Assembly (NCBI GenBank): GCA_025916135.1
Contig: CP104793.1
Location: 1,860,001 to 1,924,000 of the forward strand
Direction of reading: 5' to 3'
Origin: Rhodobacteraceae bacterium D3-12
Lineage (GTDB): Bacteria > Pseudomonadota > Alphaproteobacteria > Rhodobacterales > Rhodobacteraceae
Length of the DNA: 64,000 bases
The notes beneath the pieces were generated by a model that had not been told where the DNA came from, searched no databases, and was given only the letters and a program-made list of their open reading frames with translations. The position numbers and the translations under genes are program-made. Positions 56,633-64,000 of the stretch are shown here, in pieces; positions within the stretch are counted from its first letter, which is position 1, and each line of letters opens with the position of its first letter.

Positions 56633-57538
56633 TTGCGCGTCATTGCTGCCCTGTCCGACCTGAAACTGGTGGCGCGGGTGTCCGAAGCGCTCAACGTTAC
56701 CCAGCCCGCTGTGTCCAAACAGATTGCGGATTTGGAGAGGATCGTCGGGGCGCCTATTGTGACGCGCGACCGGAACCGGTTGTTTTTAACCTCGATCGGG
56801 CAGCGGCTGGCGGATCACGCCAAGCAGGCACTCAATCAGCTTGATCGGGCCGCCTTCGATATCGAGGCCATGGCGAGCGGGGTTGCGGGGTCGGTCTCGG
56901 TCGGGGTTGTCAGCTCGGTTGCGCCAACCCTTTTGCCCGCGACCATTGCGCTGTTCAAAAGCAGCACGCCGCAGGCCAATATTTCGATCAAAGAAGGACA
57001 TTTTGTCGAACTGCTTCCCGAGCTGGAGACGGGCGCGCTTGATGTGCTGATTGCGCGGATTTGGCAGCCTCAGGAATTGCCCGGCATAGACCAGCTAAGC
57101 CTTTTTGCCGAACCGGTGGTTGTTGTGGCTGGCCGCACGCATAGTCTTGCAAATCGGTCCGAGCTGGACTGGAGCGATCTGGTCGAGTTCCCGTGGATAC
57201 TGCCTCAGGCCAATTCGGTGGCGCGGCGCGCGATTGATGCGCTTTTTGCCGAATACGGGCTGAGCCCGCCGGGCAATACGATTGCCTCCCTTTCGCTGAC
57301 GTTGAACCTCGCTCTGCTCAAGGCGATCCCCGCGCTAACGCTCATGCCGCAACGGCTGGCTCAGGCCCATGCGGCACGCGGCGATATTGTTTCGCTTCCA
57401 TTGGACACCCGCGGCCTTCTGTCCGAAGCGCGTTGCTTCTGGCGCAGCGAACAGATCAGCACCAATCCCACGCTGACGTTCTTCTTGAAATGTCTGGAAA
57501 AGGCGACCGAAGACCTGAATACCATTCCATTTGGTTAA
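56633..57538 (+). CDS. LysR-type transcriptional regulator (N-terminus uncertain)
   Basis: 301 residues from TTG 56633. HTH ALSDLKLVARVSEALNVTQPAVSKQIADLERIVG and a LysR effector domain. The family usually has about ten residues before this point; the frame upstream does read FQKAITLRHL but contains no ATG, GTG or TTG before the stop at 56576. ATG 56601 (MISRKQ-stop) would fit if one base were missing near 56615. Same direction as the amidase-TRAP genes and likely their regulator. Confidence 0.8.
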   Translation: MRVIAALSDLKLVARVSEALNVTQPAVSKQIADLERIVGAPIVTRDRNRLFLTSIGQRLADHAKQALNQLDRAAFDIEAMASGVAGSVSVGVVSSVAPTLLPATIALFKSSTPQANISIKEGHFVELLPELETGALDVLIARIWQPQELPGIDQLSLFAEPVVVVAGRTHSLANRSELDWSDLVEFPWILPQANSVARRAIDALFAEYGLSPPGNTIASLSLTLNLALLKAIPALTLMPQRLAQAHAARGDIVSLPLDTRGLLSEARCFWRSEQISTNPTLTFFLKCLEKATEDLNTIPFG

Positions 57539-57617
57539 GGTTGCAGGCTAATCTTTCAATATTTTTTGCAACAAACCCGCTTTATCTTAACTTAAATCGT
57601 TTCTGGGAGGAAAAGCG

Positions 57618-57662
57618 ATGGTAAGTTCGATCGTGTTCGCGCCGGCTCAGGTCGGCGCATGA
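57618..57662 (+). CDS. Possible 14-aa leader peptide before the amidase
   Basis: MVSSIVFAPAQVGA with a strong GGGAGG eight bases before the ATG; the stop ends 11 bases before the amidase ATG. It could couple translation or be a remnant. No attenuator-type run of codons is seen. Confidence 0.3.
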   Translation: MVSSIVFAPAQVGA

Positions 57663-57673
57663 GAGGGGACACA

Positions 57674-59185
57674 ATGATGGCCCTGTCTGCCCGGCAGGTG
57701 CTGCAACGCTTTGCGGACCACAGTCTGACCCCCAGCGACTATCTGGCGGGGTGTCTCGAGCGGATTTCGCAGGTCAATCCAAAGATAAACGCCCTCACCG
57801 CGATTGATGCCGAACGCGCTGTTAGCGAAGCGGTTCAGGCAACAGCCAGATGGCGGGCCGGAGCGCCCAAGGGGCCGCTCGACGGTTTGCCGGTGGGTGT
57901 GAAAGACCTGCAAGACACCGAAGGGTTGCTTACCACCCATGGCAGCCCTCGGATGCGGGCGAACTGTCCGCAGGCAGATCTGCCCATGGTGGCGCGGCTG
58001 CGCGACGCGGGTGCGATCATTCTGGCCAAAACCAATGTTCCCGAATGCGGTGCTGGCGGCAACAGCCGCAACCCGGTCTGGGGTGCGACGGGAAATCCGT
58101 TTGATGCCAACCTGATCGCTGGCGGTTCTTCGGGCGGCTCGGCGGCGGCCTTGGCGGCAGACCTTCTGCCGCTTTGCACGGGGTCGGACACGGGCGGGTC
58201 TCTCAGATTGCCGGCGGCGCTCTGCGGGATCGTAGGATATCGACCCTCGGTTGACGTCATCGCGCATCCGACGCGGCCATTGGGATGGTCGGGCATTTCG
58301 GTGCTTGGCCCGATGGCGCGCACAATGGACGACATGATTTTGATGCTGCAGGTCTGCCAAGCGTTTCATAAGGACGATCCCCTGTCATCCCGCGGGGCAC
58401 CGGACCGCTTTGTAACCCTGCCTGAAACGCGCCTTGAAACCCTGCGCATAGGCTTTAGCGAGGACTTTGGCGGTGCGCCGGTGGATCCTGCTATTCGGGC
58501 GACCTTGCGGGCGCGTGTCGAGAAAATCGCGCCGCATGTTAGGGATTGCCGCGCGGTCGATTTGGCGCTTGGTGACATGGACCGTTGCTTTGACATCCTG
58601 CGCGCCGAAAGCTTTGTGTCGGCCTTCGGCGAGGTGCTTAAATCCGATCCCGATGCCTTCGGCGCTGATATCGCCACCAATGTCGAATTGGGCCTGTCCA
58701 TGTCGCTGGCTGACCGGGCCTGGGCGCATGCCGAACAGACGCGCATCCTGCGCCGGTTCAATGCGGTGATGCAGGACGTCGATGTCATCCTTCTCCCCAC
58801 TGCGCCGGTCTCTCCGTTCCCCTGGACCCAAGGCCACGCCACCGACATTGATGGCCAGAGCTCGGACATCTATTATCGCTGGCTGGCGCTTACCTATCGC
58901 GGCTCGCTCTCCGGTGGTCCGGCGATCACGCTGCCCTGTGGGCGTGATCCTCAGGGCATGCCTTTCGGGTTGCAGATGTTGGGCCCGGTGCGCGGTGATG
59001 AAACGCTGCTTGCCGCCTCCAAAGCGATCGAGACCTTCTTTGCGGCGGACCCGGAAACGGCGCGGCCCCGTCCCGATATGGCGGGCCTTGCACCCTCCGA
59101 CATCGACCTGCGCTCGATCGTCACCCATCCGCCCATCCTCGGTGCTGGCGGGTCCGGGACGGCTTCTATGCGAACGGCGGTGTAG
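57674..59185 (+). CDS. Amidase-signature hydrolase (malonamidase-like candidate)
   Basis: 503 residues. Triad Lys77 (LPVGVKDLQDTEG), cis-Ser152 (AGGSSGGSAAAL) and nucleophile Ser176 (GSDTGGSLRLPA). ATG 57674 has GAGGGG about seven bases upstream; 57659 is an alternative. First enzyme gene of a cluster whose TRAP transporter and malonyl-CoA decarboxylase suggest that it may release malonate from malonamate, as malonamidase E2 does; this is inference from context. Confidence 0.88.
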   Translation: MMALSARQVLQRFADHSLTPSDYLAGCLERISQVNPKINALTAIDAERAVSEAVQATARWRAGAPKGPLDGLPVGVKDLQDTEGLLTTHGSPRMRANCPQADLPMVARLRDAGAIILAKTNVPECGAGGNSRNPVWGATGNPFDANLIAGGSSGGSAAALAADLLPLCTGSDTGGSLRLPAALCGIVGYRPSVDVIAHPTRPLGWSGISVLGPMARTMDDMILMLQVCQAFHKDDPLSSRGAPDRFVTLPETRLETLRIGFSEDFGGAPVDPAIRATLRARVEKIAPHVRDCRAVDLALGDMDRCFDILRAESFVSAFGEVLKSDPDAFGADIATNVELGLSMSLADRAWAHAEQTRILRRFNAVMQDVDVILLPTAPVSPFPWTQGHATDIDGQSSDIYYRWLALTYRGSLSGGPAITLPCGRDPQGMPFGLQMLGPVRGDETLLAASKAIETFFAADPETARPRPDMAGLAPSDIDLRSIVTHPPILGAGGSGTASMRTAV

Positions 59186-59189
59186 CACG

Positions 59190-60473
59190 ATGTATCTGAT
59201 CCCCATCCTCTTCATCATTCTGCTGATCAGCGGCACGGCCTTCGCCTATTTGATGGGTGCCGTTTCGGTCGTGACGTTTGTGGTGCTCGACAAGAGCCAG
59301 TTCCTGTCGATCCTGCCGCAACGCATCTTTGCGCAGCTCGACGTCTTCGCCTTCATGGCGATGCCGCTGTTTATCCTGACAGCCGAGATCATGGGCCGCG
59401 CCGGTGTCACCCGAAGCCTGATCGACTTTGCCATGTCCATCGTCGGCCGCTTCAAGGGCGGGCTGGGCCACGTCAACATCCTGACCAGCGTGTTCTTTGC
59501 CGGTATCTCGGGCTCGGCCATCGCGGATAGCGCCGCCTTGTCCCGCACCTTTGTGCCAGAGATGAAGGCGCGCGGTTATGACCCCTATTACGCAGGAGCC
59601 ATCACTGCGGCCTCGTCAATGATCGGGCCAATTATTCCGCCCTCGATCATTATGATCATCTATGGCGGGTTGACCGGTGCATCGGTGGCCGCCTTGTTTA
59701 TCGCGGGTGTGATACCGGGCCTGCTGCTGGCCGCGTCCTTGATGGCGCTGAATGCCATTATCGCCACGGTCAAAGGGCACCCGGGCGGCAAGTCCGACGA
59801 CCTGCCGCCGTTCCTGCCCAGCCTGCTCAACGCCGCTCCGGCGCTGTGCCTGCCGGTGGTGATCCTCGGGGCATTGGTCTTTGGCTTGGCAACTCCGACC
59901 GAAGGGTCAGCCGTGGCTGTCGTGGTCGCCCTTGTGGCGGGGCAGTATTACAAAGGGCTGAGCCTGCGCATGATCTTTGACGCGGTCGAAGCAACCGCCA
60001 AGATGACCGGCACGATCTTTATCATCCTCGCTGCGATCTCGGTGCTTGGCTACTTGGCGGGGCAGCTCGGATGGTCCAGCGCTCTGGCGGATTGGGTCGG
60101 GTCTTTCGGGCTGACCGGCACGAAATACCTGTTCTTCCTCGTCGCGATCTTCCTGATTGCCGGGATGTTCATGGACACGCCCGTGGCCCTGACATTGCTC
60201 ATTCCGCTGTTCGCGCCGCAAGCGCTGGAACAGGGCATCAGCCCAATCCAGCTTGGCATCGTGCTGTGCTTTAACCTGTGTGTCGGGCTGATTACGCCGC
60301 CGCTGGGCAAATGCCTCGTGGTCGTCTCGGCGCTGACAAACCTCAACTACTGGCGGCTGGCCTATGCCGCGCTGCCCTTTATCGTCGTGCAGGCCCTGCT
60401 GCTGATGGCGCTGGTCTACTGGCCCGCGATTACCCTTACTTTACCACGCCTGCTCGGCTTTTCAGTCAACTAG
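59190..60473 (+). CDS. dctM: TRAP transporter large permease (DctM family)
   Basis: 427 residues, about 12 hydrophobic helices. LMGAVSVVTFVVLDKSQFLSILPQRIF at the start, GGLGHVNILTSVFFAGISGSAIADSAAL, AITAASSMIGPIIPPSIIMIIYGGLTGASV are DctM signatures. Begins four bases after the amidase stop. Gene order M-P-Q is unusual (P-Q-M is common). Confidence 0.94.
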   Translation: MYLIPILFIILLISGTAFAYLMGAVSVVTFVVLDKSQFLSILPQRIFAQLDVFAFMAMPLFILTAEIMGRAGVTRSLIDFAMSIVGRFKGGLGHVNILTSVFFAGISGSAIADSAALSRTFVPEMKARGYDPYYAGAITAASSMIGPIIPPSIIMIIYGGLTGASVAALFIAGVIPGLLLAASLMALNAIIATVKGHPGGKSDDLPPFLPSLLNAAPALCLPVVILGALVFGLATPTEGSAVAVVVALVAGQYYKGLSLRMIFDAVEATAKMTGTIFIILAAISVLGYLAGQLGWSSALADWVGSFGLTGTKYLFFLVAIFLIAGMFMDTPVALTLLIPLFAPQALEQGISPIQLGIVLCFNLCVGLITPPLGKCLVVVSALTNLNYWRLAYAALPFIVVQALLLMALVYWPAITLTLPRLLGFSVN

Positions 60474-60495
60474 ATTTCTAACGGAGGAGACAATC

Positions 60496-61470
60496 ATGAA
60501 ACTCAAGGCACTCTCACTGGCGGCATTGCTGGCGATGTCCAGCGCGGTCAGCGCGGAAGTCAAGATCGCCCTAGACAGCGCGCCGAACCTCGACACCAGC
60601 GGCTCTTACAACTGGGCGCATGCTTTTGGGGCGGCCCTGACCAAAGCTGGGATGGACGTTCGCGAACTGCCGCGCGGCGCCGTCGGCAACGAAGCCGAGA
60701 AGTTCGACCAAGTGTCGACCGGGCTGCTCGAAGTGTCGCTGTCGGATGTGCGCGCAATCGCTCAGGTTGACCCGTTCATCTATGGCGTCCGCCTCCCCTA
60801 TATCTTCGATGATGTCGAGCACATGGACCGCGTGCTGCAAGCGGGCAAGGTCTTTGACCGCGTCAATGAAAAACTGGCCAATCAGGATGTCGTCGTGCTG
60901 GCGCTGGCGCCGCTCGGGCCGCTTTCGGGCATCATCACCACCAAGGCGGCGGTTCGTTCGCCTGCTGACATGGCAGACCTGCGGATGCGCGCGCTCGATG
61001 ATGCGCAGATCGCCATGTACAAGGCTTGGGGATCAAGCGGCACCATCGTGCCTTGGGGCGAAGTGCCGTCCGGCCTGCAAACCGGCGTGATCGACGGGTA
61101 TCTGAACTCGCCCTTCGTGCCGGTGATGTTCGGCCAGACCGACTTCGTCAAGAACTTCTCGGATGCCGGCGTTATCATCCCGATGCGCGCGGTCCTCGTC
61201 TCCAAGAGCTGGTACGAAGGCCTGTCCGAGACCGACCGCGCCACCGTGGACAGCGCCGTCAAAACCGCTGATGCAGCGGCCCGCGCATGGCTGGCAGAAG
61301 CCTCCGAGCGCGGCCTCGCCGCCTTGGAGGAAAAGGGCGTGACCGTTCAACGCCTAAGCGCGGAAGAGCGCGCGGTGTTCCGCGAGGCGTCCAAGCCGGT
61401 CTATGACTCCGGCCTGATGCCGTCGGAAGACGTGAAAGTCTGGACCGACCTGTCCGACGCCAACCGCTGA
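60496..61470 (+). CDS. dctP: TRAP transporter substrate-binding protein (DctP family)
   Basis: 324 residues. Signal peptide MKLKALSLAALLAMSSAVSA; mature DctP fold with GVRLPYIFDDVEHMDRVLQAG, DLRMRALDDAQIAMYKAWG (the conserved carboxylate-binding Arg region) and VPWGEVPSGLQTGVIDGYLN. The substrate is probably a small organic acid; malonate is a guess from context. A hairpin follows. Confidence 0.93.
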   Translation: MKLKALSLAALLAMSSAVSAEVKIALDSAPNLDTSGSYNWAHAFGAALTKAGMDVRELPRGAVGNEAEKFDQVSTGLLEVSLSDVRAIAQVDPFIYGVRLPYIFDDVEHMDRVLQAGKVFDRVNEKLANQDVVVLALAPLGPLSGIITTKAAVRSPADMADLRMRALDDAQIAMYKAWGSSGTIVPWGEVPSGLQTGVIDGYLNSPFVPVMFGQTDFVKNFSDAGVIIPMRAVLVSKSWYEGLSETDRATVDSAVKTADAAARAWLAEASERGLAALEEKGVTVQRLSAEERAVFREASKPVYDSGLMPSEDVKVWTDLSDANR

Positions 61471-61479
61471 TCCACAACC

Positions 61480-61508
61480 GCCGGGCCTTTGACAAGGCCC
61501 GGCACTTT
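61480..61508 (+). terminator. Intercistronic hairpin between dctP and dctQ
   Basis: Perfect 10-bp stem GCCGGGCCTT (61480-61489) with AAGGCCCGGC (61494-61503), loop TGAC, then ACTTTTAG. Confidence 0.75.
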
Positions 61509-61524
61509 TAGCAGGAGACGACAC

Positions 61525-62052
61525 ATGCGCAATGCCATCATCACAGCCAGCAACAGCGTTCACCGCGTCGCACGTGGGGCTGCCGTTTTCGCCGTCTGCC
61601 TGATGTTTCTGACTGTCGTGTTGCAGATCATTGCCCGCTATGTCTTCTCCGCGCCCCCGGTCTGGACCGAAGACGTGGCCCGCTATGCCATGGTCTGGAC
61701 CGGACTTCTGGGCGCGACGCTATCGTTCAAGACACGCTCGGATGCGGTGCTGATGCAGAGCGTCGCACCGCAGCGCCCTCATCTGCTGGGGTTCCTTGCC
61801 GATGCGGTTCACAGCGCAGCGGTTTTGACCTTCGTTCTGCCGGTCGTCTATTTCTGCTTCATCGGCCTGCGGGGCAGCTTTGCCAAAGGCTATCTGGCGC
61901 GCCAATCGGGGCTGACCGCCGACACCCTCGGAATCCCGATGGTGTGGATTTCCATGTCGGTGCCGATTGCCATGATCATCATCCTGCTGCATCTGGCCGC
62001 CCGATGGGCAGGCGACGACGCGACAGACAGCGCCAACACGCAACTGGACTGA
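61525..62052 (+). CDS. dctQ: TRAP transporter small permease (DctQ family)
   Basis: 175 residues with four membrane helices and the DctQ pattern QIIARYVFSAPPVWTEDVARYAMVWTGLLGA. AGGAG seven bases before ATG 61525. Completes the transporter with DctM and DctP. Confidence 0.92.
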   Translation: MRNAIITASNSVHRVARGAAVFAVCLMFLTVVLQIIARYVFSAPPVWTEDVARYAMVWTGLLGATLSFKTRSDAVLMQSVAPQRPHLLGFLADAVHSAAVLTFVLPVVYFCFIGLRGSFAKGYLARQSGLTADTLGIPMVWISMSVPIAMIIILLHLAARWAGDDATDSANTQLD

Positions 62053-62116
62053 GAGCGCCCTGCCCCGCGCCAGCCAGCCCCAAACCATTCTCCACCAACC
62101 TCCCGAGGCCCTTTCC

Positions 62117-63508
62117 ATGACCACGGACACGACCGCTCAAGCCATCTCTGACCTGAAAGACCTGTTGGGCGAGCGCCTGTCGACCGGCGAGTCAATTCTG
62201 GAAATGCATGGCCGGGACGAGGCCTACTCCCAGCCTGCCTTGCCGGATGCGGTCGCCTTTCCCGAAACCACCCAAGACGTCTCGGCGATCATGAAGATAT
62301 GTTCGCGCCATAGGGTTCCGGTCGTCCCCTTCGGCATCGGCACATCGCTTGAGGGTCACGTCATCCCGATCCACGGCGGGATCAGCGTGGACACCAGCCG
62401 CATGAACAGGATCCTTGAAATCCATGAAAGCGATCTGGACGCCGTTGTGCAGCCCGGCGTCTCGCGGACGCAACTCAATGATGAGCTGCGCGCGACAGGG
62501 CTGATGTTCACGGTCGATCCCGGTGCGGATGCAACGCTGGGCGGAATGGCCGCCACCCGCGCGTCGGGCACCAACACCGTGCGCTATGGTACCATGCGCG
62601 AAAACGTGCTGGCGCTCGAGGTTGTGCTCCCTGATGGCACCATCATCGAGACCGGATCGCGGGCGCGCAAATCCTCGGCTGGCTATGACCTGACACATCT
62701 GTTCGTCGGTTCCGAAGGCACGCTTGGGATCATCACCAAGCTGACGGTGCGCCTGTTCGGCCAGCCCGATACGATCCTGGCCGCGACCTGTTCGTTTGAA
62801 ACCGTAGATGATGCCGTGAACGCGGTGATCATGGCGATTCAGATGGGCATCCCGATGGCAAGGATCGAACTTCTGGACGAGGTCCAGATGCAGGGGATGA
62901 ACATCTTCAACCCCGATCTGAACCTGCCCGAAAAACCGCATCTGTTCCTCGAATTTCACGGCTCAGACGCCAGCGTGAAGGAGCAGGTCGAGATGTTCCA
63001 AAGCGTCGGAGACGAATTCGGTGCAGCGGACTTTCGGCGGGCAACCAGAGCAGAAGATCGCAACCGCCTGTGGACGGCACGACACAACGCCTACTACGCC
63101 GGGAAATCGCTGCGCAAAGGCTGCGAAGGTCTGATCACCGATTGCTGCGTGCCGATCTCGGCTCTCGCCGACTGCATCTCGCGCTCTAAAGAAATGATCG
63201 CCAAGTCCGGCATGATCGCCCCGATCGTAGGTCATGTGGGCGACGGGAATTTTCACCTCATGATCCTGATCGACCCGAGCGATCCCGCTGAACTCGAACG
63301 GGCCAAGGCGCTTGCTTCAGAGGTCAACTACCTCGCACTGTCGTTCGGCGGGACGGTCACGGGCGAGCATGGTGTGGGCACAGGCAAGAAGCGTTATATG
63401 GAGGAAGAACACGGCGCAGCCTATGCGCTCATGGCGACATTGAAGCGCGCGGTTGATCCGAATAACATCATGAATTCGGGCAAGATGGTCGACATTCCCG
63501 ATGTCTAA
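62117..63508 (+). CDS. FAD-binding oxidoreductase (D-2-hydroxyacid dehydrogenase/GlcD type)
   Basis: 463 residues. FAD_binding_4 domain (VVPFGIGTSLEGHVIPIHGG, VQPGVSRTQLNDELRATGL, DPGADATLGGMAATRASG) and the FAD-oxidase C domain (APIVGHVGDGNFHLMI, GEHGVGTGKKRYM). Family oxidises D-lactate, glycolate or other 2-hydroxy acids. 64 bases after dctQ and probably co-transcribed; it may oxidise a hydroxy acid imported by the same TRAP system. Confidence 0.9.
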   Translation: MTTDTTAQAISDLKDLLGERLSTGESILEMHGRDEAYSQPALPDAVAFPETTQDVSAIMKICSRHRVPVVPFGIGTSLEGHVIPIHGGISVDTSRMNRILEIHESDLDAVVQPGVSRTQLNDELRATGLMFTVDPGADATLGGMAATRASGTNTVRYGTMRENVLALEVVLPDGTIIETGSRARKSSAGYDLTHLFVGSEGTLGIITKLTVRLFGQPDTILAATCSFETVDDAVNAVIMAIQMGIPMARIELLDEVQMQGMNIFNPDLNLPEKPHLFLEFHGSDASVKEQVEMFQSVGDEFGAADFRRATRAEDRNRLWTARHNAYYAGKSLRKGCEGLITDCCVPISALADCISRSKEMIAKSGMIAPIVGHVGDGNFHLMILIDPSDPAELERAKALASEVNYLALSFGGTVTGEHGVGTGKKRYMEEEHGAAYALMATLKRAVDPNNIMNSGKMVDIPDV

Positions 63509-63667
63509 CCGGGCCAGTGTTTAGGGCAACCGGGTGATGCGCTTGGGCCTTGGGCGCGGGGTGAAATACGGCCCGGACGCGGCGTGTGGGCCAGAGGGTT
63601 ACGGACCGATTACAACTGCGTAATGACATGAAAAAGCAGCGCAATTCCATTTAGGGAGGTCTTTGAA

Positions 63668-64000
63668 TGACACTGTTAGCCGATCTTTTATCGACTGTGT
63701 TTGAGCGGCGCTACAAGACTGCGGCGTCAGGTCAAATTGGCAACCGTTCGCTGGTGGAATTGGCCGAAGAACTGGTGGGCACTGCCGGCGAAATGTCTGG
63801 CCTCGCGCTCGCTGGCGAGATCCTGTCGCGTTTCGAAACTCTGACCGATCAACAGAAACTTGAGTTTTTCCGCCACATCGCAACCGCTCTGGATATTGAC
63901 CCCGAAAGCGTGCGCAGCACGCTCGATGCCTATGAACGCGACCCATCGAAACAGACCTATCGCGCGTTCGTGACAGCAGCCGAGCCGCGTAGGCAGGAAT
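63668..64000 (+). CDS. Malonyl-CoA decarboxylase, N-terminal part (runs off the window)
   Basis: 111 codons to the window end, all open. MTLLADLLSTVFERRYKTA and then helical LVELAEELVGTAGEMSGLAL, FRHIATALDIDPESVRSTLD resemble the N-terminal helical domain of MCD. GGGAGG nine bases before ATG 63668. It converts malonyl-CoA to acetyl-CoA; a malonyl-CoA synthetase gene would be expected next. The catalytic C-terminal domain lies outside, so this call rests on the N-terminus. Confidence 0.78.

Overview
The window looks like one contiguous chromosomal segment of an alphaproteobacterium, most likely a Rhodobacteraceae (Roseobacter-group) bacterium. Support: base composition near 60% G+C; many proteins typical of that group (IalB, DUF882, PAS_5, DUF502, class II DAHP synthase, PstA/PstC with long N-termini); the intergenic motif ending in CCCCCCGGGATATTTTCA; and Shine-Dalgarno-led genes with occasional TTG starts. 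There are no rRNA genes, no CRISPR array and no intact insertion sequence. All calls come from reading the sequence and knowledge of the families; no search was run.

Layout. 1-4.0 kb: end of sufS, a small lipoprotein, tRNA-Arg(CCG), and a frameshifted RTX-type secreted protein. 4.1-12.9 kb: single genes (DadA-like oxidase, luciferase-like monooxygenase, a putative 2OG-Fe(II) oxygenase, lepA, an A+T-richer hypothetical gene, an amidase, a GNAT protein). 13-18.4 kb: cell envelope genes (DUF882, L,D-transpeptidase, lpxD-ACP-ketosynthase). 18.4-23 kb: FMN reductase, IalB, two candidate small RNAs, a HerA-like ATPase and a frameshifted EEP-family protein. 23-28.8 kb: a branched-chain amino-acid (Liv) ABC transporter operon read leftward. 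29-36.4 kb: frameshifted sugar dehydrogenase, GlxA-type regulator, DAHP synthase, PAS protein, yicC-gmk-gamma carbonic anhydrase. 36.7-45.5 kb: the phosphate regulon phoR / pstSCAB-phoU-phoB with a three-repeat Pho box and an oppositely oriented MFS gene between phoR and pstS. 45.7-49 kb: LysR plus glutaryl-CoA dehydrogenase, then a LuxR-type solo regulator. 49.5-51.3 kb: rpsB-tsf. 51.5-56.3 kb: HupE/DUF4198 pair, psuK-psuG, DUF502. 56.6-64 kb: a catabolic cluster of LysR, amidase, TRAP transporter (M-P-Q order), FAD-linked oxidase and the start of malonyl-CoA decarboxylase, which I read as a possible malonamate/malonate utilisation locus.

Points most worth checking: single-base frameshifts in three genes (possibly four), mostly at G runs; a nested-hairpin small-RNA candidate with an anti-Shine-Dalgarno-like loop beside a second sRNA-like unit; perfect 11-12 bp tandem duplications, three of them on stop codons; an inverted pair of about 31-bp dispersed repeats; strong hairpins directly after all three transporter binding-protein genes; and the amidase-TRAP-MCD cluster.
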